A stretch of DNA of 64,000 bases. It comes from JBAXAM01 sp964213355 (GTDB taxonomy: Bacteria > Pseudomonadota > Gammaproteobacteria > UBA9339). The notes beneath the pieces are model-generated. The model worked only from the letters and a program-made list of their open reading frames with translations, made no database searches and was not told where the DNA came from. Each line of letters begins with the position of its first letter. Position 1 is the first letter of the stretch. Positions 19,784 through 29,079 of the stretch are shown piece after piece. Position numbers and translations under genes: made by a program. The stretch covers positions 1 through 64,000 of the forward strand of contig CAXOVY010000008.1 of NCBI GenBank assembly GCA_964213355.1, in the 5' to 3' direction.

Positions 19784-20350
19784 TTATAAGGGTATATCAT
19801 CCAATGCTAAATTAAGTTCCAATACATTAACTCCTTCCCGCCCCCAAAGTCCAACGAAATCATGAGTAGTGTTGGCACGAATTAATCTTTTGACTTTATC
19901 TTCTGAAAGCCCGCGACATTTAGCTATCCGGTGCAATTGAAGCATGGCATTAGCATAAGAAATATGTGGATCCAAGCCACTAGCAGAATCAAGCACTATA
20001 TCAGCTGGCAGTTGCGAATTTGCAGCCAAGCCATTTTCTAGTCTTATCTGTTGAATACGACCTTTAGCTAAATCAATCAGTTTTTTGCTGGAAGGGGCTA
20101 AATTACTTCCACCAAAACTTGTTGCATTATAATTAATTGCAGAAAATCTACTATGAAAATATTTAGGTGAGGTAAACTCTTGCGCAATTAATGTTGAACC
20201 AATAACTTTATCATTGCGCATAAGCAAACTACCGTTTGCTTTATGTGGAAATATTACATGACCAATCCCCATAATAAAAAGTGGATAAATCAACCCCAAC
20301 AAAACAGCACAGGTAATAAAAACCCGAAGAGATATTACTAATTTTTGCAT
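19784..20350 (-). CDS. kdpC: Potassium-transporting ATPase subunit C
   Basis: KdpC is the single-span subunit that stabilises the KdpFABC K+ pump and aids ATP binding by KdpB. The 188-residue protein has one N-terminal membrane helix (about 8-30, LRVFITCAVLLGLIYPLF), then the conserved GSTLIAQEF, FHSRFSA, SGLDPHIS and AQLHRIA-type (LQLHRIAKCRG) blocks. It lies between kdpB (6-base gap) and kdpD (3-base gap) in one operon on the minus strand. Confidence 0.95.
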   Translation of the reverse strand: MQKLVISLRVFITCAVLLGLIYPLFIMGIGHVIFPHKANGSLLMRNDKVIGSTLIAQEFTSPKYFHSRFSAINYNATSFGGSNLAPSSKKLIDLAKGRIQQIRLENGLAANSQLPADIVLDSASGLDPHISYANAMLQLHRIAKCRGLSEDKVKRLIRANTTHDFVGLWGREGVNVLELNLALDDIPL

Positions 20351-20356
20351 ATATTC

Positions 20357-22402
20357 CTATCCTATAATCTGAAGCCAAACGATACCCATATCAATCAGTT
20401 TTATACCAATAAAAGGCAACAACAAACCACCAAGACCGTAAACTAGTAAATTTTTCCGCAAAAGAAAAGTCACAGAAACTTGTCTATACTTAACTCCACT
20501 TAATGCTAGCGGGATCAATAATGGTATTACGATCGCATTGAAAATTACTGCGGATAGGATCGCACTATGTGGACTTGCAAGATGCATAACATTCAAAACA
20601 TTTAATATTGGACACTTAGCAATAAACAATGCTGGAATAATTGCAAAATATTTGGCAACATCATTAGCAATACTGAATGTAGTAAGAGCACCTCGAGTAA
20701 TCAAAATTTGCTTACCGATTTCAACAATATCAAGTAGCTTGGTTGGCGTTGAATCTAAATCGACCATATTAGCAGCTTCTCTAGCTGCCTGAGTACCAGC
20801 ATTCATTGCCACAGCCAAATCTGCTTGGGCTAGCGCTGGAGCATCATTGGTACCATCACCAATCATCGCTACCATATAGCCATCTTGTTGATATTTTTTA
20901 ATACGCTCCATTTTCATCGCGGGCGTGGCTTGAGCTATAAAATCGCTAACGCCTGCCTCTACAGCAATCGTTGCTGCTGTTAACGGATTATCACCAGTAA
21001 TCATTACTGAAGTAATACCCATATTTTTTAATTGCAACAACCTATCACGAATTCCCTCTTTTAATACATCTTTAAGATAGACAACCCCATATACCATATC
21101 TTGATCAGCAACAACTAATGGCGTTCCACCTTCTCGAGCAACTTTTTCTACAATCTTTTTTACTTCTTCGGGAAATTTAATTTTTCTCTGCTTAACAAAA
21201 TTCTCAATCGCATCAGCTGCTCCTTTGCGAATTTGCACCTCATTAATATCGATACCACTCATACATGTTTCGGCTCTAAATTCAATAAATTTTGCTCCGA
21301 CTGGCGAGCGTATATCGCGGCCACGAATTTGTAATTTTTCTTTGGCTAAAACTACAATACTGCGTCCTTCGGGTGTGTCGTCAGCAAGCGAAGACAACAT
21401 GGCAAAGCGAGCTAGTTCTTCTTCGACGACTCCAGGGGCAACAATAAAGTCAGTTGCTAACCGATTGCCAAGCGTGATTGTTCCTGTCTTATCCAACAAT
21501 ACTACATTGACGTCGCCAGCCGCTTCAACTGCACGCCCAGTTAAAGCAATAACATTATGTGCTAACAATCGATCCATCCCCGCAATACCAATGGCTGGCA
21601 ATAACCCTCCTATAGTAGTTGGGATTAAACACACCAATAGTGCAATCAAAATAGTAATAGGAATTTCAACATGCATGAAAGTACCAAATAATGCTAACGT
21701 TACCGTCACCACAGCAAACAGAACTGTTAATCCAAGCAAAAAAACCTCTAGCGCAATTTCATTTGGTGTTTTTTGTCGCTTCGAGCTTTCGATCATATTA
21801 ATCATTTGATCAAGAAAGGTTTCACCAGCATTAGCTTTAATTTCAACTTTGATTTTTCCAGAAAGGATTTTGGTACCACCGGTCACCCCCGTTTTATCAC
21901 CCCCCGATTCGCGTACTACAGGAGCAGATTCTCCAGTAATAGCTGACTCATCAACTAAAGCGATACCCTCAACAATTTCACCATCAGATGGAATCATCAT
22001 ACCGTCACTAATAATGACAATGTCACCTTTTTTAAGCATTAATGCTGGGACTGATTCTACTTTATCGTCAATATCAGAAATTAATTTTTGCGCATAAACC
22101 TCACTCCGATTTTGTTTCAGCGATTCCGCTTGAGCCTTGCCCTTACCCTCGGCTAAACTTTCAGCAAAATTAGCAAACAAAACCGTAAAACAAAGCCAGA
22201 GACTAATTTGCAAACCAAAAGCAAAAAACTGCTGGTCTTTGGCAAAAAAACTTACGATGGCAATAGCCATGGTAACAATCGCACCAATTTCCACAACAAA
22301 CATAACCACGTTGTGCCATAACTTTAGCGGATTAAGCTTAATAAAGGCTTGCCGAATAGCGGGAAAAATAAATTTGGTATCCCATAACATTCTTGTACGC
22401 AT
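20357..22402 (-). CDS. kdpB: Potassium-transporting P-type ATPase subunit B
   Basis: Catalytic P-type ATPase subunit of the high-affinity K+ uptake complex. At 681 residues it is the usual length. The phosphorylated Asp304 lies in DKTGTITLGNR; the actuator TGES loop is at 156-159; the hinge motif MIGDGTNDAPALAQADLA is intact. Start at 22402 is the ATG of MRTRMLWDTK. A palindromic 82-bp element fills the gap to kdpA and could form a strong hairpin in the kdpA-kdpB message, so translation or mRNA stability of kdpB may differ from that of kdpA. Confidence 0.96.
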   Translation of the reverse strand: MRTRMLWDTKFIFPAIRQAFIKLNPLKLWHNVVMFVVEIGAIVTMAIAIVSFFAKDQQFFAFGLQISLWLCFTVLFANFAESLAEGKGKAQAESLKQNRSEVYAQKLISDIDDKVESVPALMLKKGDIVIISDGMMIPSDGEIVEGIALVDESAITGESAPVVRESGGDKTGVTGGTKILSGKIKVEIKANAGETFLDQMINMIESSKRQKTPNEIALEVFLLGLTVLFAVVTVTLALFGTFMHVEIPITILIALLVCLIPTTIGGLLPAIGIAGMDRLLAHNVIALTGRAVEAAGDVNVVLLDKTGTITLGNRLATDFIVAPGVVEEELARFAMLSSLADDTPEGRSIVVLAKEKLQIRGRDIRSPVGAKFIEFRAETCMSGIDINEVQIRKGAADAIENFVKQRKIKFPEEVKKIVEKVAREGGTPLVVADQDMVYGVVYLKDVLKEGIRDRLLQLKNMGITSVMITGDNPLTAATIAVEAGVSDFIAQATPAMKMERIKKYQQDGYMVAMIGDGTNDAPALAQADLAVAMNAGTQAAREAANMVDLDSTPTKLLDIVEIGKQILITRGALTTFSIANDVAKYFAIIPALFIAKCPILNVLNVMHLASPHSAILSAVIFNAIVIPLLIPLALSGVKYRQVSVTFLLRKNLLVYGLGGLLLPFIGIKLIDMGIVWLQIIG

Positions 22403-22411
22403 ATTGATATC

Positions 22412-22493
22412 TCAGGGGTCAGGTCTTGAATAGTGAATTTTTAAATATAATCAGATATATATAAAAATTCACTATTCAAGACCTGACCCCTGA
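22412..22493. mobile_element. Palindromic MITE-like element between kdpA and kdpB
   Basis: Two perfect 32-base inverted arms (22412-22443 and 22462-22493) begin TCAGGGGTCAGGTCTTGAAT and enclose an 18-base AT-rich loop that itself pairs partly. The GGGGTCAGGTCTTG start resembles the ends of short elements mobilised by IS200-like or REP-associated Y1 transposases, which is my recollection and not tested. No transposase is encoded. On RNA it would make a long hairpin inside the kdp operon. Confidence 0.85.
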
Positions 22494-22502
22494 CTCCTTA
22501 AT

Positions 22503-24206
22503 TTAAAAAGTTTGTCCATCTAAAATATATAGATGCTCAAGCACTGGTCCCAGTACCAATACTGGAAAGAAAGTTAATGCTCCAATAATCAACACCACGG
22601 AAACTAAAACAAAAACAAACAATGGACTAGCGGTTGGAAAGCGTGCTGTTGGCGCATTAATTTTTTTCTGCACCATAGAACCGGCAATGGCTAAAGCGCA
22701 AACAATAGCGATGAAGCGCCCGAACAACATCGCAAACCCGGTCGTTAAGTTATAAAAAGGAATGTTAGACTCAAGTCCCATAAACGCAGAACCATTGTTG
22801 CTCACACTGGATGCATAAGTATAAATTATTTCTGATAACCCATGGGGAGACGGGTTGCCTAAACTCGCAATACCAATGCTAGTAGTTGCCGCTATTGCGC
22901 TTAAAATTAACTGAAAAATACACGGCAAAAAAAGAACAATAACTGTTACTATCATTTCATAAGGCTCTAGTTTCTTCCCATATATTTCCGGAGTTCGTCC
23001 AATCATCAGCCCAATCAAAAACATTGCAAGTATTCCATAAAACAACATGCCAATAAACCCGCAGCCAACACCACCAAAAACAACTCCACCTATAGCTATA
23101 TTGAAAAAGGTAATTAATCCAGTAAGAGGCATCAAACTATCAAGCGAAGCATTCATCGCTCCAGTTGAAGTAGCGGTACTAGCACTCGCAAAAATTACCG
23201 AAGCTAATGTACCAAACCTCTCTTCTTTACCTTCCATATTAAGACCATGATGCACCCCTAACTTTGTCAACAGAGGATTACCATGAAATTCTGACCACAA
23301 AGCAAAACTAAGACCCATAATAAACAACAACATCATAGCAATAAATATGGCCCAACCTTGGGCACGATTGTTTACAAACGCCCCAAAAGCAAACGGAAAG
23401 GCTGCAGCAATTATGAGTAAAGATAGTAATTCTAAATAATCGGTAAATGGAGTTGGATTTTCATAAGGATGGGCAGAGTTAGCAGTAAAAAAACCACCGC
23501 CACTTGTTCCTAAATGTTTAATTGCTATTTGCGAAGCAGCCGGCCCTTGAGCAATAATTTGCTCTTTCCCTTCCAAAGTTTGTACGTGCACATATGGCTG
23601 AAAATTATCAACGCAACCTTGTGCTATTAAAACCAGTGCCACTGCTATTGCCAGCGGCAACAAAATATAAATTAGTGAGCGCGTAAGATAAACCCAAAAA
23701 TTTCCAATCCCTACTGTATTTTTACGAATAAAAGCATTAATGAAAGCAACCGCTGCTGCCATACCAGTCGCTGCAGATAAAAAGTTTTGTAAGCCCAAAC
23801 CCAACATTTGGGTCAGATAACTCATCGTAGTTTCACTTTTATACGATTGCCAATCAGTATTGGTAACAAAAGAAATTGCCACATTAATTGCGGTATCCCA
23901 TCTTACGGCTTTAAGCTTTTCTGGGTTTAAAGGTAGAAAACCTTGGACCTCTTGCAACAAAAATAAGGCAACCAATCCTACCAAGTTGAAGAGCAAAAGA
24001 TTTACCGTAAAAGTTTTCCAATCCATGTCTTCGTGTGGATCAACCCCAAAAATTTTATAAAGAAACCTTTCAACAGGTACAAAAACTGGTGATAAAAATG
24101 TTCTTTCACCAGCAAAAACTTTTGCTATATATTCGCCAAAAGGAATTGCTATAACGGTAAGAACAAATAAAAACATTGCTATTTGAAACAACCATGTTTG
24201 AAACAT
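22503..24206 (-). CDS. kdpA: Potassium-transporting ATPase subunit A
   Basis: K+-binding and translocating membrane subunit of the Kdp pump, related to the Ktr/Trk channel-like transporters. The 567-residue protein has about ten hydrophobic helices and the conserved selectivity-loop blocks NTDWQSY, GTSGGGFF and SVSNNGSAF. The start at 24206 follows AAGGAG. No kdpF reading frame is visible between prfA and kdpA, so the small stabilising subunit is missing here or replaced. The start lies about 20 bases after the prfA stop, so kdpABCD may be read through from prfA. Confidence 0.96.
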   Translation of the reverse strand: MFQTWLFQIAMFLFVLTVIAIPFGEYIAKVFAGERTFLSPVFVPVERFLYKIFGVDPHEDMDWKTFTVNLLLFNLVGLVALFLLQEVQGFLPLNPEKLKAVRWDTAINVAISFVTNTDWQSYKSETTMSYLTQMLGLGLQNFLSAATGMAAAVAFINAFIRKNTVGIGNFWVYLTRSLIYILLPLAIAVALVLIAQGCVDNFQPYVHVQTLEGKEQIIAQGPAASQIAIKHLGTSGGGFFTANSAHPYENPTPFTDYLELLSLLIIAAAFPFAFGAFVNNRAQGWAIFIAMMLLFIMGLSFALWSEFHGNPLLTKLGVHHGLNMEGKEERFGTLASVIFASASTATSTGAMNASLDSLMPLTGLITFFNIAIGGVVFGGVGCGFIGMLFYGILAMFLIGLMIGRTPEIYGKKLEPYEMIVTVIVLFLPCIFQLILSAIAATTSIGIASLGNPSPHGLSEIIYTYASSVSNNGSAFMGLESNIPFYNLTTGFAMLFGRFIAIVCALAIAGSMVQKKINAPTARFPTASPLFVFVLVSVVLIIGALTFFPVLVLGPVLEHLYILDGQTF

Positions 24207-24227
24207 AAAACCTGTTCTCCTTTATAA

Positions 24228-25325
24228 CTAACCAACACCTAACTCTGCCATCGCTGCTAATTGATCAGCATGATGCTCACGTATCAGCGGTTCAATCACA
24301 GGCGTTAAATCACCATCAATAACTTTATCAAGCTGGTATAACGTTAAATTAATCCGGTGATCAGTAAGCCTCCCCTGAGGAAAATTATAGGTACGAATTC
24401 TTTCTGAGCGATCGCCAGTTCCAACCAAACTTCGCCGCGTTGCTGCTTGTTCTTTCGCTTGCTTTTCCCTCTCAGCAGCGAGTATCTTAGCCTTTAAAAG
24501 CGACATAGCTCTGGCGCGGTTTTTATGCTGCGAGCGCTCATCTTGACATTCAACGACAACTCCTGTTGGCAAATGGGTAATTCGCACTGCAGAGTCAGTA
24601 ACATTGACATGCTGTCCACCCGCACCTGAACTACGATAAGTATCAGTTTTTAAATCTGCTGGATTAATTTTTACATCATCAATTTCATCAGCTTCAGCAA
24701 TAACCGCAACAGTACACGTCGACGTATGGATACGTCCTTGTGCTTCAGTTTCCGGAACTCTTTGTACTCGATGCGCTCCAGACTCGAATTTTAGTCTTGA
24801 ATAAGCTCCTTTACCAACAATCCGCGCAATAATTTCTTTATAACCACCATGCTCACCAGGACTTGAATTGATAAGCTCAAGCTTCCAACCAGTATCTTCG
24901 ACATAATGGGAATACATACGAAATAAGTCGCCAACAAAAATTGCGGCTTCATCTCCACCTGCGCCGGCACGAATTTCCAAGAAAACATTACGCTCATCAT
25001 TTGGGTCTCGCGGTAATAACAAAGCTTGTAGACTCGCTTCTAAAGTTTGATGAATGTTTTTTAAATGCAACAATTCTTCTTGAGCAAGGGTTTTTAAATC
25101 AACATCTTGCTCTTCTTGCAACATTGTTTCCGTATCTATTATTTTTTGCTCATTATCGTTATATTCTTTAAGAGCGGTAACTATTGGCTCAAGGTGTGCA
25201 TATTCTTTTGATAATTCGCGATACCGATTTTGATCGTTAATAATTTCTTGGGTAGCCAAAAGATCAGCTACTTCTTGATGTCGCTTTGTTAATGAATTTA
25301 ATTTGTTAATAATAGAAGATTGCAT
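24228..25325 (-). CDS. prfA: Peptide chain release factor 1
   Basis: RF1 recognises UAA and UAG stop codons and triggers hydrolysis of peptidyl-tRNA. The 365-residue protein has the catalytic GGQ at 236-238 within SSGAGGQHVNVTDSAVR, and the domain 2 block VFLEIRAGAGGDEA. In many gammaproteobacteria hemA precedes and prmC follows prfA; neither is here. Instead the kdp operon follows directly, so the usual hemA-prfA-prmC cluster has been broken up. The rhomboid gene is divergent, 93 bases away. Confidence 0.96.
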   Translation of the reverse strand: MQSSIINKLNSLTKRHQEVADLLATQEIINDQNRYRELSKEYAHLEPIVTALKEYNDNEQKIIDTETMLQEEQDVDLKTLAQEELLHLKNIHQTLEASLQALLLPRDPNDERNVFLEIRAGAGGDEAAIFVGDLFRMYSHYVEDTGWKLELINSSPGEHGGYKEIIARIVGKGAYSRLKFESGAHRVQRVPETEAQGRIHTSTCTVAVIAEADEIDDVKINPADLKTDTYRSSGAGGQHVNVTDSAVRITHLPTGVVVECQDERSQHKNRARAMSLLKAKILAAEREKQAKEQAATRRSLVGTGDRSERIRTYNFPQGRLTDHRINLTLYQLDKVIDGDLTPVIEPLIREHHADQLAAMAELGVG

Positions 25326-25418
25326 TGATCCTGTTTCTTAGTTTTTATTCAAGTTCGTGGTATTATACAGATTTAGTGGAAAAACGTAACTATTGGAATT
25401 TATTCATAAGGTGAAATT

Positions 25419-26018
25419 ATGTTCGGAAAAATTGCCCTAGAAATACAGCAACTAATTCTAGCCATGAAAATTAATACGGTTTTTGCGCTGGAACTTGTCA
25501 GTATTTTATGGTTTATACATATCATTAATAGCATGATGCAATACCGCCTTAATTTTTTAGGCATTCGATCGAGAAAGCTGGGTGGCTTACCAGGAATTAT
25601 ATTTGCTCCATTGCTTCATGGCGACTTTAATCATTTGTTTTTCAACACGATACCTTTGTTCGTATTATCAGACCTGATTTTGCCAGAAGGTAGGGTCATG
25701 TTTTATTATGTATCTGGTACTATAACCATATTAAGCGGTCTTTTGATTTGGCTTTTTGGTCGACGCGGCATTCACATTGGCGCAAGCAGTCTTATTATGG
25801 GTTATTTTGGCTATTTGCTTGCTAAGGCTTATTTTAACATTACGGCCACTACTATTGTACTTGCGGGTTTTTGCCTTTTTTATTTTGGCGGACTCTTTTT
25901 GTCGCTTTTTCCCGGTGCCAAAAAAAATGTCTCTTGGGAAGGCCATGTTTTTGGTTTTGCCTCCGGTATTTTTGTCTCTTATTATTTGCCAACGATTTTG
26001 GCGTTTGTTCTAATGTAA
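25419..26018 (+). CDS. Rhomboid-family intramembrane serine protease
   Basis: Polytopic inner-membrane protease of 199 residues. The nucleophile is Ser123 in HIGASSLIMG, and the general-base His176 lies in WEGHVFGFASG. The HGDFNHLFFN block (67-76) supplies the oxyanion-side residues conserved in rhomboids. About five to six helices are visible, so this is the minimal bacterial form. An AAGGTG lies seven bases before the ATG at 25419. Its last nine bases overlap the 3' end of a convergent small gene. Substrates unknown. Confidence 0.9.
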   Translation: MFGKIALEIQQLILAMKINTVFALELVSILWFIHIINSMMQYRLNFLGIRSRKLGGLPGIIFAPLLHGDFNHLFFNTIPLFVLSDLILPEGRVMFYYVSGTITILSGLLIWLFGRRGIHIGASSLIMGYFGYLLAKAYFNITATTIVLAGFCLFYFGGLFLSLFPGAKKNVSWEGHVFGFASGIFVSYYLPTILAFVLM

Positions 26019-26240
26019 TCTACTAATTAAAAAACCAAGCACTGTAATAATGATTGTAACACCAGCTGCAATAATACCACCTAACCAAATAATAGTTTTA
26101 TCCCTGCTTGATTCTATGTCCCTCTTCAATTCAGACCTTACCTGTTCTAAATCTAGCCTAGTTGTCAGCTTATCCCCTATAGTTTCCGCCATCATTTCAG
26201 CTTGTTTTTCTGGAACACTAAATGTTACTACACGCGCCAT
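26010..26240 (-). CDS. Small coiled-coil membrane protein (DUF1640-like)
   Basis: A 76-residue protein with a helical, charged N-terminal half (about 8-48, coiled-coil-like: LDLEQVRSELKRDIESSRDK) and one C-terminal membrane helix (about 50-74, IIWLGGIIAAGVTIIITVLG). This layout matches the DUF1640/CCDC90-like family of tail-anchored small proteins, sometimes found near phages or as orphans. AGAGGA precedes the ATG. It converges on the rhomboid gene with a nine-base overlap. Function unknown. Confidence 0.75.
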   Translation of the reverse strand: MARVVTFSVPEKQAEMMAETIGDKLTTRLDLEQVRSELKRDIESSRDKTIIWLGGIIAAGVTIIITVLGFLISRLH

Positions 26241-26425
26241 AAGCTATCCTCTTGTCTATACACATTATATATAATTTTGAAAAAATCACTCATAAATACG
26301 CGGCTAGTTGCAAGTAATTGCTACTCAATAGAGTAAATTGTAGTTTGTTAGAAAGAGGTTATCAATACCGTATACTTTTACCTGCTGCATTGCTCGTAAA
26401 ATATTTTTTTACTCCAACAAGCATC

Positions 26426-27277
26426 CTAATTAATCATCCAACTATATCTAACCCCAAAACCAAATTTTATTTCATTGGTTTTGCTGTCGGGTTCACAGAA
26501 ACGCCAAATAGTATCATCTATAGTTTTATATTGGTATTCGGATCTTCCATATTTGAATTGCGTATAACTTGCAAATCCATTTAAGAAAAACTCATCGAAC
26601 AATTTATAGTTTGCTTCCAAACCAGCCTCGTAAATTGGTTTTTTTCCCAAAATATAGGACCAGCCGTAATATGGTTCTTTCGCGTTCGCACTAAATATTT
26701 TACCTCCCTCAATATATGGTGACAAAACAAAATCGTCGGTCAATAGCCAATTACATTTCATACCAACGACGGCTTTGTAGTGCTGGTATTTTTCATTATA
26801 GAAATTATCGCTCTGCCTGTTCCAGTAACGATATCCCACCCCTACATAAGGAATTATCTGAAAAGAATTGCTTTCAGTAAAAGTAAAAATATAACCTGTT
26901 TTTAAGTCCGCATTAAAAATTTTGTGCTGAAATTTTGTAGCTAGTGGTAAATAGGTTTTTTGATAGATGCCGTCATATTTTAATTTTCCACTGTAATAAT
27001 CAAAAGAAAGATCAGTATAAATTTTTTCTATAATAGCCTTTCTTACATTAAGGAAAAAACCAACTATTGTACCTGCTTCTGTGCTTTTAGATTTAGAGCT
27101 GTCTCCCATTGAGGGGGAAAAATACTCCCAATATTTTAAATTCAATCCCGTTACATCAACAGCAACGCTGTTATTAATTTGATCAAGCGCGCCATTCTCC
27201 AAAAGCCGTGCGAATGCTGGACTGAATGTTAAACAAGCGAGAAGAACAATAGTGTTTTTTAGTTTTTTCATTTGCAT
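26426..27277 (-). CDS. Predicted outer-membrane beta-barrel protein
   Basis: A 283-residue exported protein; signal peptide about 1-23 (cleavage after SPAFA). The rest alternates polar and hydrophobic residues in short aromatic-rich strands, such as PYVGVGYRYWNR, and ends in a strand FGFGVRYSWMIN. The barrel-like pattern suggests a small porin-like or surface protein of the outer membrane. Start could be the ATG at 27277 or the next one at 27271 (MKKLKN), which gives the more typical signal peptide. The plus-strand barrel gene at 51631 shares the PYxGxGYRY block, so the two are probably distant paralogues. Function unknown. Confidence 0.7.
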   Translation of the reverse strand: MQMKKLKNTIVLLACLTFSPAFARLLENGALDQINNSVAVDVTGLNLKYWEYFSPSMGDSSKSKSTEAGTIVGFFLNVRKAIIEKIYTDLSFDYYSGKLKYDGIYQKTYLPLATKFQHKIFNADLKTGYIFTFTESNSFQIIPYVGVGYRYWNRQSDNFYNEKYQHYKAVVGMKCNWLLTDDFVLSPYIEGGKIFSANAKEPYYGWSYILGKKPIYEAGLEANYKLFDEFFLNGFASYTQFKYGRSEYQYKTIDDTIWRFCEPDSKTNEIKFGFGVRYSWMIN

Positions 27278-27288
27278 TTTAAAATACT

Positions 27289-27837
27289 CTACCCTCTAAT
27301 TAGTTTATTGGTTATTACATCACGAATTTCAGTTGATTTTTTCAAATTGCCAACACGTCCAGAAATTATAAAATCGACCGCTCCACCAAATTGTTTCGAT
27401 ACCTGTTTTGCATTTTTTGCTGGGCTTTCACTAGCCGCATTAGCGCTGGTCGAAATTATTGAACCCCCAAATTTTTGACAAAGTTTTTTAGCTATCGGAT
27501 GCAATGTAACACGAATTGCGACTGAAGCAAACTTGCCAGAAACCCAGTATGGAACTTTTTTAGTAGCCGGAAAAACCCAGGTAATGGGCTTTTTATTGTT
27601 TGGTTTAATTATACAACTTTTGCACAAATCCATTTTTACTAAATCTTTTACTTGACTCCAACTCGAAGTAATTAAAATTAAGCCTTTTTTTACGCTACGT
27701 CGTTTAATTTTCAATAAGCGGAGTACTGCGGTTTCATTAAAAGGATCACAGCCTAAACCAAAAACCCCCTCGGTTGGATAAGCTATTATTCCACCCTCGT
27801 GAACAACCTTAATGGCCTGATTGATTTCATTATGCAT
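27289..27837 (-). CDS. tsaC: Threonylcarbamoyl-AMP synthase
   Basis: TsaC (YrdC/Sua5 family) makes L-threonylcarbamoyladenylate, the precursor of t6A37 in ANN-decoding tRNAs. The 182-residue single-domain protein carries the family blocks AYPTEGVFGLGCDPFN (N-terminal), KRRSVKKGLILI (basic nucleotide-binding loop), and STSANAASESPA near the end. Length matches E. coli TsaC. It lies nine bases downstream of the DUF4143 ATPase gene on the minus strand and eleven bases before the barrel gene, so the group may be one transcript. Confidence 0.94.
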   Translation of the reverse strand: MHNEINQAIKVVHEGGIIAYPTEGVFGLGCDPFNETAVLRLLKIKRRSVKKGLILITSSWSQVKDLVKMDLCKSCIIKPNNKKPITWVFPATKKVPYWVSGKFASVAIRVTLHPIAKKLCQKFGGSIISTSANAASESPAKNAKQVSKQFGGAVDFIISGRVGNLKKSTEIRDVITNKLIRG

Positions 27838-27846
27838 AAATTAAAT

Positions 27847-29025
27847 CTATAAAAGTTCGGCAATTTCCTGCCAAGGTATAGCTGTGATTTGGTCATCTAA
27901 TTTTCTTGGCCTGCTACATCTGCAAACAATATAGCCAGTTTTTACGTTGTAATCATCTAAAAATGTTTTTAAATGCCGCGCATCTTGAACTGTGGGTTTA
28001 TCAGTCCATTTAACTTCGATAGGTAAAATTTTATCTTCATAACTTAAGACCCAATCTACTTCGCGACCTTCTAAATCACGCCAAAAATTTAAAGTGATTC
28101 TTTTTGTCTGGCTTCTAGCCAGATGCAACAACTCCAATCCTATAAACTGCTCAAACAACTGACCCATGGCTGTATTTGGTGGTTTGGTGCCTTCACGAGC
28201 AACTACGCGCCTTACTCCTAAATCAAAAAATAGATATTTACATGATTTAACCAAACGCCTTCTGGCAGGACTGCCTTTGGCAAAGGGTTCAATCCGTTCT
28301 GCAATTAAGCAATCTTCTAAAATTTGATAATAGGCAGCTATAGTTGTTTGTGCAACACCAATATCCTTTGAAATATTATTAAAGCTAATTAATTGGCCGG
28401 ATTCCGCAGCCGCCAATTGTAAGAATTTTGCAAAATCACCTAATTGCCGAACAAGAGCCTCTTGGCGCACCTCTTCTTCTAAGTAAGTAATCACATAACT
28501 TTCAAGGTCATGTTCGCGAGATTTATTGTTATCGTCAATAACAATACCAGGTAAAGAACCATAAACTAGGATTTCTTCAAGCCGCTTATACGTTTTAGGT
28601 AGCTCATAAGCTGTAAGCGGATCCAAATGAAAACAAACTACCCTACCCGGCAACCAATTTAATTGCTGTTGTTTTTTAAGCTTACGCGCCGATGAACCAG
28701 TAAGAACAAATTGTGCAATTTTTCTATCAATGAGATCTTGTGCCGCATCCATAAGCTCAGGCACTTTTTGTATTTCATCTACGGCTACTAAAGGTTTTCT
28801 GCCTAATTTTTCTGCCAAAGCTTCTACTTCTTGCGAAAAACTTTCTATATCTCGTTCATATTGCTGACGGATTGCTGGTCTAGCAAGAGACATGGTGAAA
28901 TTAATAGGCAATTCAGTCAACAAAGTGGTCTTGCCAACTTGTCTTGGACCCAATAATAATGCGCTTTTTCCACGCTTAAGCGCAACTTCAATAGCTGATG
29001 TAATGGTTCTATTAATTTTTTGCAT
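27847..29025 (-). CDS. AAA ATPase with DUF4143 domain
   Basis: A 392-residue protein of the ATP-binding/DUF4143 family. Walker A is GPRQVGKTT near residue 26, Walker B VAVDEIQKVPE about 97-107, then sensor-like FVLTGSSARKL. The C-terminal DUF4143 part ends in a nuclease-like block (REVDWVLSYEDKILPIEVKW) that resembles restriction-endonuclease-fold active sites. Such genes are widespread orphans of unclear role, often variable between strains. It sits between mnmE and tsaC on the same strand and may be an insertion into a conserved pair. Function not assigned. Confidence 0.85.
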   Translation of the reverse strand: MQKINRTITSAIEVALKRGKSALLLGPRQVGKTTLLTELPINFTMSLARPAIRQQYERDIESFSQEVEALAEKLGRKPLVAVDEIQKVPELMDAAQDLIDRKIAQFVLTGSSARKLKKQQQLNWLPGRVVCFHLDPLTAYELPKTYKRLEEILVYGSLPGIVIDDNNKSREHDLESYVITYLEEEVRQEALVRQLGDFAKFLQLAAAESGQLISFNNISKDIGVAQTTIAAYYQILEDCLIAERIEPFAKGSPARRRLVKSCKYLFFDLGVRRVVAREGTKPPNTAMGQLFEQFIGLELLHLARSQTKRITLNFWRDLEGREVDWVLSYEDKILPIEVKWTDKPTVQDARHLKTFLDDYNVKTGYIVCRCSRPRKLDDQITAIPWQEIAELL

Positions 29026-29079
29026 ACCCTGAATATTAGCCTAATTTTCAGTGTAAAGCAAAACAATTCTGAACCCCCG

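Noticed and set aside
21225..21809. A 194-codon open frame antisense to kdpB
   Set aside because: It runs fully inside kdpB, has no family motif, and its Ser/Thr/Ile/Val-rich composition is what the kdpB antisense frame would give.
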